Position numbers and translations under genes: made by a program
Shown: positions 21,715-32,478 of the stretch, piece by piece
How positions within the stretch are numbered: position 1 is the first letter of the stretch
How the letters are laid out: every line of letters begins with the position of its first letter
From: Paramecium tetraurelia
Taxonomy: Eukaryota; Ciliophora; Oligohymenophorea; Peniculida; Parameciidae
Direction of reading: 5' to 3'
Length of the DNA stretch: 64,000 bases
Assembly (NCBI RefSeq): GCF_000165425.1
Contig: NW_001799499.1
Span: forward strand, 62,001-126,000
The notes under the pieces: generated by a model
Seen by the model: only the letters and a program-made list of their open reading frames with translations
Databases searched by the model: none
Told to the model about the DNA's origin: nothing

Positions 21715-23044
21715 TCAATTATTTACTATAGCATATCTGACTCTATATCCACCTCCAAACTATTCAATGTTGCCACTATCAAATAACTCTTTTGGTTGAC
21801 TTTTGAATAAGAATCCTAAGTTCCTTTTCTATTATGGTATGACAAACTCATTTGATGTGTAAAAGTTCTTGTCTTAAATGTAATTAAAAAATGAAACCTG
21901 TTAAAATTGCATAACTGTTATTTGAGGCAGAGAACTTAAGAATCTTTTCATCCTTAGGTAAATCAATGGGTCTTGGAACATAGCTCTCATCGAATCCTGA
22001 TAAATAGATTCTATTTTGGTCTGTCAAAAATAAGGAAAGATTATATCCAAGATCAAAATCAATCACTTTTTCATTAGGCTAAAAGTATTTCTAATTAACT
22101 GGAGTGGGTGTATAATTTTCCTAAGCAATATTTTAAATATCTTACTAAATCTGTAACAACATATTCTTATTGTCTGACTCCCAATGAACCATAGTAACTT
22201 CTACCCCATCCAACAACTATTCCCTCATCTGATAACATATATTATAGAATATACTTAATAAGGCTAATGTTCCAGCAAAGCAGGATTTGATCTTCTAGAT
22301 GGTGTAACCAGATTTGCTCAATTATTCAAATATTGGATTAAGTTCTGGATATTTGAAATTGAGACTGCATCCATTACCTAATTCTCCTCTCTTTCCTGCA
22401 CCCCAGACATAGACTTAATTGCTTTCATTCACAACAATAGAGTAATCGATGCCAGCACTAACAAATTTACCTTTTGGAGTGCCAACTAATTTTTCAACTG
22501 CTTAAGGTGTTGCAACATTATTCTAATAGTTATCTCCTAATCCACTAGCTTTACCTTAGAATTAATCCCAAATTGAGTTGTTTGCATTTCCCCAAGTATA
22601 AACATTTCCATCAGCTAAACTATTAACATTTATTCATAATACAAGCCAAAGCAACTGCATGATTTGATCCCAAAGCCACATCGGTCACTTTTAATCCTTT
22701 ATCTCTGAAGTATCTAACCAATTGAGGTGTTTGATGTTCTTCTGTGTTGCCTAAACCTAATTGTCCATAGTTATTGTGACCGAATGTATATAAATCACCA
22801 TTGTCTTGTAATTTAATATCAAAGGAATACCTGTAATGACAGCGGTAAAGTATTCGCTTGGATATACCTTAGCCACATTACCATTAAATTCATCTATTCT
22901 TCTTGGTCTCAATTAATCTCCTTTTGAGTCCTAATTGATTCCGCAGCCTAAACTGTGAACTCCCCAAGTGTACAAATTGCCTGCTCTATAAATTGGACGA
23001 GTCCATAATGATTTGAAAAGACCACTATGTGTTAAGCAATTCAT
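21715..23044 (-). CDS. RCC1-like repeat protein
   Basis: Starts at ATG 23044 with MNCLTHSGLFKSLWTRPIYR. RCC1-type blades recur: NLYTWGVHSLGCG, DLYTFGHNNYGQLGLGN, NVYTWGNANNS, QVYVWGAGKRGELGNG. Degenerate repeats continue to the C-terminus (RIYLSGFDE). Several short introns are present, for example GTATTCC...ACAAG near 22806-22831 and 25 nt near 21874-21898. About 410 residues would form a seven-bladed propeller. Partners could be a Ran-like or Arf-like GTPase, but nothing identifies the substrate. TGA is at 21715-21717. Confidence 0.85.
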
Positions 23045-23293
23045 AAAATATTTATTTCAAGATCTAATTAATTATTTACATAGAAAGATTCAAAAAAAGT
23101 CTCTTTTATGTCGAATCTCTCTTTTCATAGTCTTTTGGCAATTGCATGGATAGTTGGTTGGAATACAATTATAATATTTTTTTGGATAGAATTTCAGTTT
23201 CTTATTGGAAAGTAGGAAACAGATTAGAATTATGTTACGAACAACGAAACCCAAGATTGTAATTATTAATGTTTTAATAATAATTAAATTTAC

Positions 23294-24484
23294 ATGAGTG
23301 ATTTAATCTCCAAAGCAGTATCAAATTTCTATGACAAAATAACTGAATATTGCCTCCCCATAATAAACCCTAATTCTCAAGAATCTAGGGAACCCAATAA
23401 GAGACTTTTATTGAATAAATCAAGCAAATCTCAATCGCAACATGCAATATAAAAAATAATTGCAACATCATCAAACCAATCCCCTCCGAATACAGGGACT
23501 ACGCTTTAGTTTTCCTTTGGATAGAATAATCAGCCCAAAGATAACGAATCAATCTAACCATCTAGTTTAATGAATAAAACCATAGATCAATAGGAATCTT
23601 ATAATGATATGATCAACATTAATTAGTTAATTAATCAAAAAAAGAAGGAACTAAATGCTGAGAATAAATATTTTCTATAAGAAATTTCTAGAATCAGATG
23701 TAATTACCCTCTATCATTATTAGAAAACTTCGAAATGAAATCCAAGATTAGGAATAAATTTCAAAAAGAAAGAAAGTCTACCACTTCATCATAAGACAAA
23801 TACGAAAAGTGCTGGGATGAGACCCTGAAAGAAATAAACAAAGATTCCAAGGATTTCGAGTAACTAATTGAGCAATCCAAGCGATTCAAACGAATCGAAA
23901 GACCAAAACCTCTCAGAAGCCAAGTAAAACTTATTTTAATCTCCTAGGTATTTTCCAGGATCAGAGAACATGAAAATCAATATTTTAAATAACGTTCGGA
24001 ATCTATCATTAAATAAATGAAATAAAGATAAATATAAGTTGTAGATGAAGTTTCTGCCCAAATTGAATAAGTTTAATTATTAAAAAAAGAATAATAATAT
24101 TAAAGATCCAAAGAAAGAGAAGAGGGAAAACAAGAAATCATTAAATCTTTGAAGTTTAAGGAATAAGGAAAATTACTTAAATTATTATAGAATAAGTCTT
24201 CAAATCGTCATCTTCAACTCTCTAGAAAAATCCTAGAAAAATCGGATGACGGTATCCATTCCTTTTCAAAACGCAATAAAATCAGATCAATTAGTTTTAA
24301 TTGTGTTTTGCCTACCATTGATTTGAAATAAGATGAAGGATTAATTTAAACGATAGTTTAGTAATAGCATTAAACAAACCACAAATTTATTGAAAAACCC
24401 AATTTTAAAAGAAAAAGTCTAATTGTAAATCAAATTAATAGCAACCCATATTAGGATTTATCTAAGCTCATTAGATGTTCATGA
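23294..24484 (+). CDS. Coiled-coil protein
   Basis: ATG 23294 (MSDLISKAVSNFYDKITEY) to TGA 24482-24484. The N-terminal third is Ser/Gln/Asn-rich. The centre holds charged helices (KKKELNAENKYFLQEISRIR, DETLKEINKDSKDFEQL) and a long Gln/Glu/Lys coil follows. A 24-nt segment GTAAAA...TCCTAG in the middle (about 23927-23950) looks like an intron but is in frame without TGA, so retained or spliced forms differ by eight residues. No family was recognised. Confidence 0.75.
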
Positions 24485-24540
24485 TATCTTATTGTTCTCA
24501 TTATTCATGCATTTATATTTTATTCAATTAAAGAATAAAT

Positions 24541-25714
24541 ATGAGTTAATCATGTAAATTGTCACTTTCTACTCTCAAGGGTTAGCAGCCATTGTTTCCT
24601 AACATTTCATATAAAACTTCTGAGTCTCCTTCAAAAGATTTGATTCCCCTCACTAATTATATGTTATTTGAATAAAAGTAGGATAAAATAAATGCTAATC
24701 GAATGAAAAGTGGTAATTAGCTGAAAAATGAAAGAGTAGAAACTATCTCTAGATATCTTCGTTAATTAGTACTCACGAAGAAAAGTTTTAATCAAGATAT
24801 ATCGAAAATATAAGACAAGGATAAAATAACTGATTCCAAGGATACAATTTCAAATTCTGAGGAATCTACTTTGTCTTTTCATAACCTAAAGAAAATCGAT
24901 GATAAATTCCGCAAATAAAGTATTTAAGTTATCATATATATAATTAGTGTTTTAAAGGATTAGTAAATCATGTAAAGATCTTACTGTTTAAGGTAATTAA
25001 GACAACTAAATGCAAAATCATTGCATCGTTGAATTAGACTAAGAGCAAGAAGATTGCGAACGCAATATTTCTCATGTTATTAAGAATTAAATAAATATCT
25101 CACCAAATTTATATAATAATTTCATACATAATAAAATTTAAAAGTTATCACCATAAAATTAATAAAATGTATTTAATTACTATAATTTTAGGTTGTGTTG
25201 GACTTTAGTTAATAAAATAAAGAATTTCGAGAAAAGAATACCCAAATTATACACATGATTAGGAATGTTCAGCAAAATATTTTCAGACAAAGAGAGGAGG
25301 AAAGGTTAAATTTGGATAAAGATTATAAAATTTAAAAAGTTCAAAGACAAAAGGAAAGAAAAGAAGGATTGCACAACGCATAAGTAGGTTTGAAAGATCG
25401 AAAATTAAAATTATTGTTAAATGCTCTTAAAGGATCTTAAAGTAAGTAGAGTTAAGATCCTTTAGTATTAAATATTAAAAAAAAATAAAATAATATGGGG
25501 AACTAATCAACAATTATAAGTAGATAGAATTCCTTTTAATATTATAACTTAAATTGTATTACTGACAAATAAAATGATGATAAAATGATCAGAAAATTTT
25601 CTTAGGTTTCTGATGTTTGTAGTTCTGAAACCTCATTAGGCTCAAATTGTTATATATGTAATAAATTGAAAATAATCTGTAGAATTTCCACGAAAACTTT
25701 CCAAAGCCACTTGA
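24541..25714 (+). CDS. Coiled-coil protein, unrecognised
   Basis: ATG 24541 (MSQSCKLSLSTLKGQQPLF). Three introns restore one frame: 28 nt at 24920-24947, 23 nt at 25169-25191 and 25 nt at 25658-25682. The frame stops at TGA 25712-25714. The product has about 365 residues, with a Ser/Lys-rich start, an acidic part (IVELDQEQEDCERN) and a strongly charged helix near residues 220-270 (RQREEERLNLDKDYK). It sits 56 bp after the previous gene. Confidence 0.7.
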
Positions 25715-25800
25715 TTATCGATTATTAATATTCTATAGATTATCATAAATTCGTTTATTTAATAAGTTTATTGGAAAATAAATAAAAAAAATAATATCTA

Positions 25801-26535
25801 ATGTCTGGAGAGCTACCTAAAATCACTTCTAAGAGTTTATTTTCTACTTATGTTGAAAAAAAGAATGCAGAAGAAGAATCTCTAAAAATTAGGAATAGAA
25901 TTGATTAAATACGACAAGAACGTGATAAAATATTAAAGAGAATATAGTCTGAAGAGTTAAAGGCAGAACAAATTTACAAACATAGATTGGAACTATAATT
26001 AAAAGTAATTTCTATATTAAAGTGATAGAAAGAAGAAAAAATCAGATAGAAGGTGGAAGCACCTCCTCCTTTTTCTTTAGGTGTTTCTAGAGCATAGAGA
26101 GAGACTCTAAAGAGAATAAAAGAAGAAATGCTTCACAGAAAGAAAACAGAAGTAAAGGAATTTAGAAGTTGGCATCGACATGATTTATAGGAAACTAGAT
26201 TATAGAAAAGTTTAGATCATGAATCTTATCGTTCTAAAGTTCTTTAAGGAAAGGAAGAAGAGAGATAGGCTAATTAAAATACTTTAGAGAAATTGAAAGA
26301 AAGACGAAATAGAATTAGATATGAATTAGAAATAGAAAAAGATCGAATTCAAAGAGAGAAGAACGAGTATGATTAAAAGATTCAAGAATTAGAATAATTG
26401 GAATAATTAGAATTAGCAAATTTGTAGAAAACTCTCCAAAGACAAAATTAAGCAAAAGAAAAGGTTAATTTAGCTTAAACTTTGCCACCTAAAGAATTGG
26501 AAGCTAAATTTGGTTATAATTCTACAAGTTCATGA
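25801..26535 (+). CDS. Charged coiled-coil protein
   Basis: ATG 25801 (MSGELPKITSKSLFSTYVEK) to TGA 26533-26535, about 236 residues. One 24-nt intron (GTAATT...TGATAG, near 26005-26028) contains an in-frame TGA, which confirms it must be spliced. Nearly the whole protein is Glu/Lys/Arg/Gln-rich helix with a short Pro-rich break (EAPPPFSLGV). It resembles small ciliary or cytoskeletal coiled-coil proteins, but no family was assigned. Confidence 0.75.
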
Positions 26536-26826
26536 CAATATTTATAAATATAAAATTTCATTTGTGAATTGAACGTATTAAACAATTTACAAAATCACTT
26601 ATTTTCTTACTTCAAATTACTTTAATATTTTTACCCAAGCTGTCCATACATTAGTAGTCATAAACTAGTTATTAATATTTTATAGTTAGATAATTAAAGT
26701 GGTTGGCTCATAAATGAGTTAAGTTATTACGCTGCTGTTCTTAACTTTAATCAATAGCTATTTCTATAAATTCTAGATAATATATTTATGATAAATATAA
26801 AAAATTCCCAATAATACCAAAATAAA

Positions 26827-27610
26827 TCAATCAACTAACATATATGTATTTACACCCTATCCTTACTAGATGCTTCCATTGTCGTATAATTGCCTTATTG
26901 ATTATCTTTTTATAATAGATTTAAATACTTAATGTCCTATAAACCATGTTGATCTGAAAACATATTAATAATCTTTTACATAGGGATACTAGTATCACCA
27001 AACTATTTGATAAAATTTAAAATCTATTTTAATATATAAAATTGGATACCTTGTCTGACAAACTTTATTGTGAAGGTTTAAATTATTCCTCTTCTACGAT
27101 TTATGTGCTTGTTTACATAAAATTTGGATTTTTGATATGATTAGATTTAATTGTTTATTGTATAATATTAAGCATATGCGATATTACTTAACCAATTTGA
27201 TTTACTTTTTTGATGTTCATAATATCAAAGCATATACCCTCTTTGCGAATTCTAGTTCTTAGCAAAAATTAAAAATAACATGTTTTTGGCTCTTCATTAT
27301 TTACAATATTAAACATTTCTCTGACATAGTCACCTTCTGAAAATAGTATACTAATTTTTTCAAAACCACTATCATCATTAATAACTATAGATCCTTTGCC
27401 ATCGCTATCTTAAGATGATTCTGCTCGAGCTACAACTTGAATTAATGTGATTGGTTTATCGTGGAAAAGGATCTCGTTTTTATCAGATACAGATATTTTG
27501 AGTTTCTTCATCATTCTTATGGTCATATTAGTAACTTGTTCATTATAGTTCACTCCTTGCTTGAATCCTGATTGATTTTTTTATTCGCTAAACTAGGATT
27601 ATTAAAACAT
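26827..27610 (-). CDS. RPA2: Replication protein A 32-kDa subunit (RPA2)
   Basis: ATG 27610. The N-terminus is short and Gln/Ser-rich. An OB fold follows: KPITLIQVVARAESS, a connecting strand and VNQIGQVISHMLNIIQQ in the position of the RPA2 helix. The C-terminus is a winged helix (ILNFIKQ, then HGLQDIK, IRQLYDNGSIQQG and VNTYMLVD), found only after removing 26-nt and 23-nt introns. It is the middle subunit of the single-strand DNA-binding heterotrimer in replication and repair. TGA is at 26827-26829. Divergence from animal RPA2 is strong but the domain order is right. Confidence 0.8.
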
Positions 27611-27722
27611 AATTAAATTAAATTCTTAGCGCCATTTCGAAAATTAAATTGTTATTATCAAAAATTGATGAAGAACAAAATATAAGTAAAAATATTAGAT
27701 TAATATAATATTGATTGGATAT

Positions 27723-28193
27723 CATCCTAATTTATCAATTTAAATAATTTAAATTTCATTAAGCTCTTTATTCAATCTAATACTTTATTTATTTTTAGCT
27801 GTTGAAACCTCCTTTTATACATCTTTCAACTTGTTGTATTCAATATGTTATGATTTAGATAATCCATAGATTTTTAAGTCCTTTTTCTCTTCTCTCTATG
27901 AAGAATTATGGGATAATTAATTTATCTACTCCCCATTACTTTCTGATTCCACTTTTAAAAACCTGAAATCAAATTCCTATTACGGTAATGTAATCTCGTT
28001 TTCTCTTTAAGTTTACATCTATCTATTCTATTTAACACTACATAACTCACTTTAATATGTTTTCGTCTTCTCCTCTAATTACATTTTATCAATTGTATCA
28101 TTAAACATATATTACATCTTTTGTTGAATTCTTTACTATTCTACATAAGAAGGTACTTCATAATACACCTATACTTTTATCAATAAAATACAT
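27723..28193 (-). CDS. Small coiled-coil protein
   Basis: Start ATG 28193 with a 19-nt intron (GTATAG...GAAG) just after MYFIDK. Then follows a Gln/Glu/Lys helix (IPSYVEQQRIQQKMQYMF, NDTIDKMQLEEKTKTYQSEL), ending at TGA 27723. About 150 residues. The start is uncertain because the first intron is very short. The gene lies 36 bp downstream of the DHHC stop on the same strand. No family was recognised. Confidence 0.6.
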
Positions 28194-28229
28194 TCGAACT
28201 GAATGATATAAATTTAGATCTTATGGGCT

Positions 28230-29080
28230 TCAACAACTTATGCCAGGCACTTTAATATAATCGAGCTAACTTCCTCTATAATAGACGCCCTTATCCATGA
28301 TAGAATAGCAACTTATGATAATTAATGACAAACCTATTGATTGTCAAATATTCATATGTGGTTTTGTTGGCAAAAATAAAATAAGTATGCAAAACTAATA
28401 AATATGCTGAGAACACTAAAAAGCCAAAAGTTTTTAGAGCATAAATTATAAACTCTATTAATAAATAGTCATTCAAATGACTCAGATGTTGGATTTGTAC
28501 AGTCAAGAACCAAGTAAGCATAATGGTTAAGAAAAATAAAAATAAGTAAAAGTATCGATAATTTCTTTATCCTATGCATTACCCTAACCATAGACAATGA
28601 TGATCAAATCCTTAAACACAATTATCACATCTTCTGCAGTGTGCAGTGGAGCTAGTTTTATAAATTTTACATGAATCACAAAACTTTAATTCACTTACTT
28701 TTGTCTAAATCACTGATATTAGTTCATTTGTAAATTTTTATTTCTGTGGTATAAGATAACATTCAGTATACCTTATTCATATAATATTTTACTTTTTAAA
28801 ATTAAGAATCGAGTCTTGGTATTATACCTGGGTCACTGAAAACAGTTAATATCATGAATATATCTGTTAGAACGATTAATAGTATTTCTGCAAAAAATAC
28901 ATCCAATTTTGGTGAGATTCTGAATAGTTGAATTAAAGAAAGAGCATTCAAATATACAAAAGATGCCATAAACATCAGTCTAGAATAACCCATCACTAAT
29001 CTTCCTTTTAAACAATGTTTTGACTTCCCATGATAAACTTGATAATAAGGAACCCTATAATCTGTACTTTGTACTCTCAT
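28230..29080 (-). CDS. DHHC-type palmitoyltransferase
   Basis: ATG 29080. The first exon has two membrane helices and the DPG motif (FSDPGIIPRLDS). The Cys-rich catalytic core reads AHCRRCDNCVQGFDHHCLWL, then GQCIGQRNYRYF. Two more helices follow and the TTxE motif appears as NKTTYEYL. The C-terminus depends on a 22-nt intron (GTTTGTC...CATAAG), giving MDKGVYYRG and a stop at 28230-28232. It S-acylates cytosolic cysteines of membrane-associated proteins. Four transmembrane segments and about 250 residues fit the family. Confidence 0.9.
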
Positions 29081-29495
29081 GTATTAATTAAATTTAAATA
29101 AAATTATAATATACAATTTATGATTCAAGCATGTGAATGCTTACTTCTCAATTTGAAAAATAAACAAAATTCTCTTCCAAATTAAATTTGATTATCAACT
29201 AGTTATATTATATTCTGGATCCATCTGAAATTAAATTATTAATTACTTTAAAGAGGAAACTTCTTTTTCAATCTAAATGATTATCAATATCAACTCTTAT
29301 GATAGGATAATAGTATTTCATAAAATAAATCGTTTTGAAATTTTAGATTATATTTATAAAATTATTATAAACAAGTTTTAATTTATGAAATAAAAAAGAG
29401 AAGAGTTTAGATAATAAATTAGAAAATAGGCAAATGAAAAAATTTTTTCGCAAGTTAGAGGATTGATTTAGAGATCCGATTAAGAGTAGAATTAG
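29081..29495. other. Divergent intergenic region
   Basis: About 415 bp of AT-rich DNA between the divergent DHHC and helical-repeat genes. Both promoters should lie here. A minus-strand open run (29343-29525) has a hydrophobic, low-complexity composition and overlaps the plus gene, so it is not called. Confidence 0.45.
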
Positions 29496-30860
29496 ATGGT
29501 TACAACAGAAAGCGAATTTTTCCAAGAGCTTACTTTGTAAATTAAAAAGGATTTTGATGAAAAAAGTTTACTAAAAATTTTAAAAAAATGGGAGGACAAT
29601 TTTGATAAAAAATAGTTGCAAATCCTTTTATTTAACTAAGAGTTTCCTTATTTCAAATTTCTAATTGCAAATTTTAAGATGACAAAAAAGTATATTAAAA
29701 TTTTGATTTTCATTTTTGTGGCAATAGAGCATGATATCTCTGAAGTTCATCATGCTTTGTATTAATATTAACTGCTTAGTCAACTGCAAAGTAATTTTGA
29801 GAAAGTGGATTAAGAGATGTAGTAATAAGTATCACATCTTGCAATATTAGATAATGTTTCTATTCAGCGTATTAGTACAATATTCGCAATTATATCGATT
29901 GGCTATAAAAAACTCAAATGTAATGGACATTGTTGTTACTTAATTCATAAATTAAAAGATTGATAGTTTCACATAGAATTATATCGAATGTTTCCTCTTT
30001 ATGATTTGGTCCCTAATAAATCCAGACATTTCATCAATGTCTGATTTATTTGAGTGGTTGTTTGACTGTCTTCTCAATTTAAATGCAGCATTGGTTGACT
30101 TTTAATCTGAATATTTATTACCTATCATTTTCAAGGCTGCATCTTAATTTACATTTTGCCGAGAGAAACTGTTTTAAAAGAATATGAATTAGATAATAAA
30201 CTAATTACTATCCTACAACAGAAACTAAACAATTTACGTATATTTTGTGGTTATAAAATTAGTTAGAATTTTTAGACTTCTTAAATAATTTGTTAATGCA
30301 GTAGCCAGACATTTTTGCTGAGTTTTTCATATAAAATTGTTGGAATGTCATTAAATAAATATTGACTTAAAGTGAATTTATTTAGGAGGCTAAAATAAGG
30401 GCAGGATATATAATATTGGAGGCTGTGAATAACAGGGAAATAGAAGAATTTTTGAAAGGATAAGACATTCTAAATGAGGTTTTGAATCTCGTACTCTAAA
30501 CATAAAATTTTGATGTAATGTGGAAATTAATAATTTAGTTAATTTAGGTTTACTTTAATTTACTTTAGGCTTTACTAATATAAGAGTAATGCCAATAAAA
30601 TCAAATGGATAAATTGGCTTAAGGGATAGTCCACTCTGTCACACTAACAACTGAAGTATTTAAATAATGATATTGATGAGATTCAATTAGTACAAGTATG
30701 GCAAGTGATCTTGTACCTAATGTAGGATTTGGAAAACAAAGAAATGCTTATAGACTATTTAAGGAAATATAATTTCAGGAGGATAATGGAGAATTGCTTG
30801 CAAATAGCCCAGAGCTAAATGATTTCGAGCATCATAAACAGATGTTTCGAATTATTATGA
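29496..30860 (+). CDS. Helical-repeat (ARM/HEAT-like) protein
   Basis: ATG 29496 (MVTTESEFFQELTLQIKKDF). At least three introns are needed: 22 nt (GTATCA...ATTAG near 29828-29849), 25 nt (GTATAT...AATTAG near 30239-30263) and 25 nt (GTATTT...GATGAG near 30657-30681). The protein is almost all helices in pairs (ECFLFMIWSLINPDISS, FFIQNCWNVIKQILTQSE, RAGYIILEAVNNREI), like armadillo or HEAT repeats. It shares the general style of the importin-alpha-like gene at 44-45 kb, but no importin-beta-binding part is seen. TGA is at 30858-30860. A nuclear-transport link is conjecture. Confidence 0.65.
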
Positions 30861-31057
30861 TGAAATAATTTAATTGTAATTAATTTAAACAATTGGATAT
30901 TTTAATTTAAATTGATTTCTAAATATAGCAAAATCCTATAAGGCAACTATCAGATTCAAAATGAATATTGATATTAAAATAATTTTCTATAGGAGGATTA
31001 CTTGATGATTATGAGATAGGCAAATATATTATATTTATAAATTGATAACATTGCTAT

Positions 31058-31491
31058 TCAGACTAATTCTTAGACACATTCACATTCTGGATGTCTTTCG
31101 AAGAAGCCAAAGGCGCATGAGAAGCTGGAAAGAGAATTGGAATCAAGGCATTCTTCTCTCAAGACAGCAGCACAAGCAGCAACATCACAACCAGTTGAGA
31201 ATTAGAATGATGGGTAACAGTTGGCTTTACCGCATTTGCTCCTAGAGTTGAATAAATTATAATAGAATACAATGCAATAAGTAATTTATTTCCTGATTTG
31301 TTAGAACAATCGATCAAACAGTCATAATCAGCTGCGCATTTGTTTGAGCAATTTGTTGCAGCAATAGCACAGAAGGCATTCTTTTCACAAGCAGCTACTT
31401 CATCTGGGCATTTTTCTCTAACACATAATTCTACTGGGTCATCTTAAGCAACAGCAAAGGCCAAAAGAACAATGAATAAGAGTGCTTTCAT
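31058..31491 (-). CDS. Secreted Cys-rich protein, copy 1 of tandem pair
   Basis: ATG 31491 opens with a signal peptide (MKALLFIVLLAFAVA). About 110 mature residues follow with some 17 cysteines: CVREKCPDEVAACEKNAFC, NCSNKC, YDCLIDCS, KCGKANC, TGCDVAACAAVLREEC and the end ERHPECECVQELV. A 29-nt intron lies at 31242-31270 at the same place as in copy 2. TGA is at 31058-31060. The protein is probably exported and disulfide-bonded. The role is unknown. Confidence 0.85.
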
Positions 31492-32070
31492 TAATTTTAA
31501 TAACACATTATTAATTATAAGATTTTTTATATAAATCCCGGTGACGTTATGAAGAAAATCCAAGCAAAACTATATATGTTTTGATTACAAATTAATAGAT
31601 ACATGCATAAATATCATATTCTATGCTTATATCCTTTAAATTTATTTTTTCCTCAGAGCTCAGTACGCATGAACATTCTGGATGTCTCTCAAAGAAGGTT
31701 GAAGCACATTAGAATGATTGTAATCCCAAATTCTATGCGCATTCACTCTTGAAAGAAGCAACGCATTCTTCAACATCACAAAATGATAGTGCAACATCTT
31801 AACATTTTTCATGTCCACATTCAGCCCTTAAAATAGATTATAAACTTACAATGCTATCAATTTGGCGTTCTTTGAGGCCACAGAACAGTTATACATGCAT
31901 TCAGCATCTTCACCTCCACATTAGTTTTTGCATTTCATTGCTGCAGAAGCACATCCAAAAACTTCCTTTTAGCATGCAGCATATTCATTTGGGCATCTGT
32001 CTTTCAAGCATTATTCTGGATCAGCAGCATATGTGAGAGCCAAGAGAACTACAATTACGATTGCTTTCAT
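31439..32070 (-). CDS. Secreted Cys-rich protein, copy 2 of tandem pair
   Basis: ATG 32070, signal peptide MKAIVIVVLLALTYAA, then the same Cys pattern as copy 1 (CLKDRCPNEYAACQKEV, ECMYNCS, CDVEECVASFKSEC, ERHPECSCV). A 23-nt intron (GTAAGT...TTTAAG) sits at the same codon. The conserved domain ends near 31650, but no TGA follows it. The frame stays open through about 200 bp of presumed intergenic DNA and stops only at 31439, inside copy 1. A missed intron or a lost stop is possible, so the 3' end is uncertain. Confidence 0.75.
31527..31547 (-). promoter_or_regulatory. CRE-like ACGTCA plus TATA-like box, copy 1
   Basis: On the coding strand ACGTCA (31542-31547) is followed by TTATATAA (31527-31534), 36 bp before the ATG of the copy-1 Cys-rich gene. 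The same pair occurs upstream of copy 2, with the same order and nearly the same spacing. Confidence 0.55.
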
Positions 32071-32114
32071 TTTTTTATTTAATTAATGATATTAAACAAT
32101 TATTATATCCTTCC

Positions 32115-32137
32115 TTATATAAGCATTCTAATGACGT
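32115..32137 (-). promoter_or_regulatory. CRE-like ACGTCA plus TATA-like box, copy 2
   Basis: ACGTCA (32132-32137) then TTATATAA (32115-32122), 45 bp before the ATG of the copy-2 Cys-rich gene. It matches the arrangement at 31527-31547, while the sequence between the boxes differs. That suggests selection and not only recent duplication. Confidence 0.55.
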
Positions 32138-32478
32138 AGTTAAAATAAATTTCTAATTATAAACATTTGTTATATATTACAATCATTTATTTTCTTAATT
32201 TAAAAAACTCCCAGAATTAAGATAATAGAGAGTTCCCATCACTAACTTATTTATTTCTAATCCAAATAATACTTAGATAACCATGGAATTTACTATTAAA
32301 AATAGATAAAATTTAAACTATTTAGTATATTTTGAGTATCCAAATTGAAGACATAAAATAACAAATCTATAGTTAATTATCCATAAAAAGAAATCTATAA
32401 GTATATGGCTACAACTAAATTTAATTTATAGAGGAACTTTGTGACTAAAATTTAAAGTTCAACCAAAAATTACGATAT
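32138..32478. other. Intergenic region
   Basis: AT-rich DNA between the Cys-rich pair and the 3' end of the long minus-strand gene. It should carry the upstream part of the copy-2 promoter and a 3' UTR. No coding run was seen. Confidence 0.5.
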
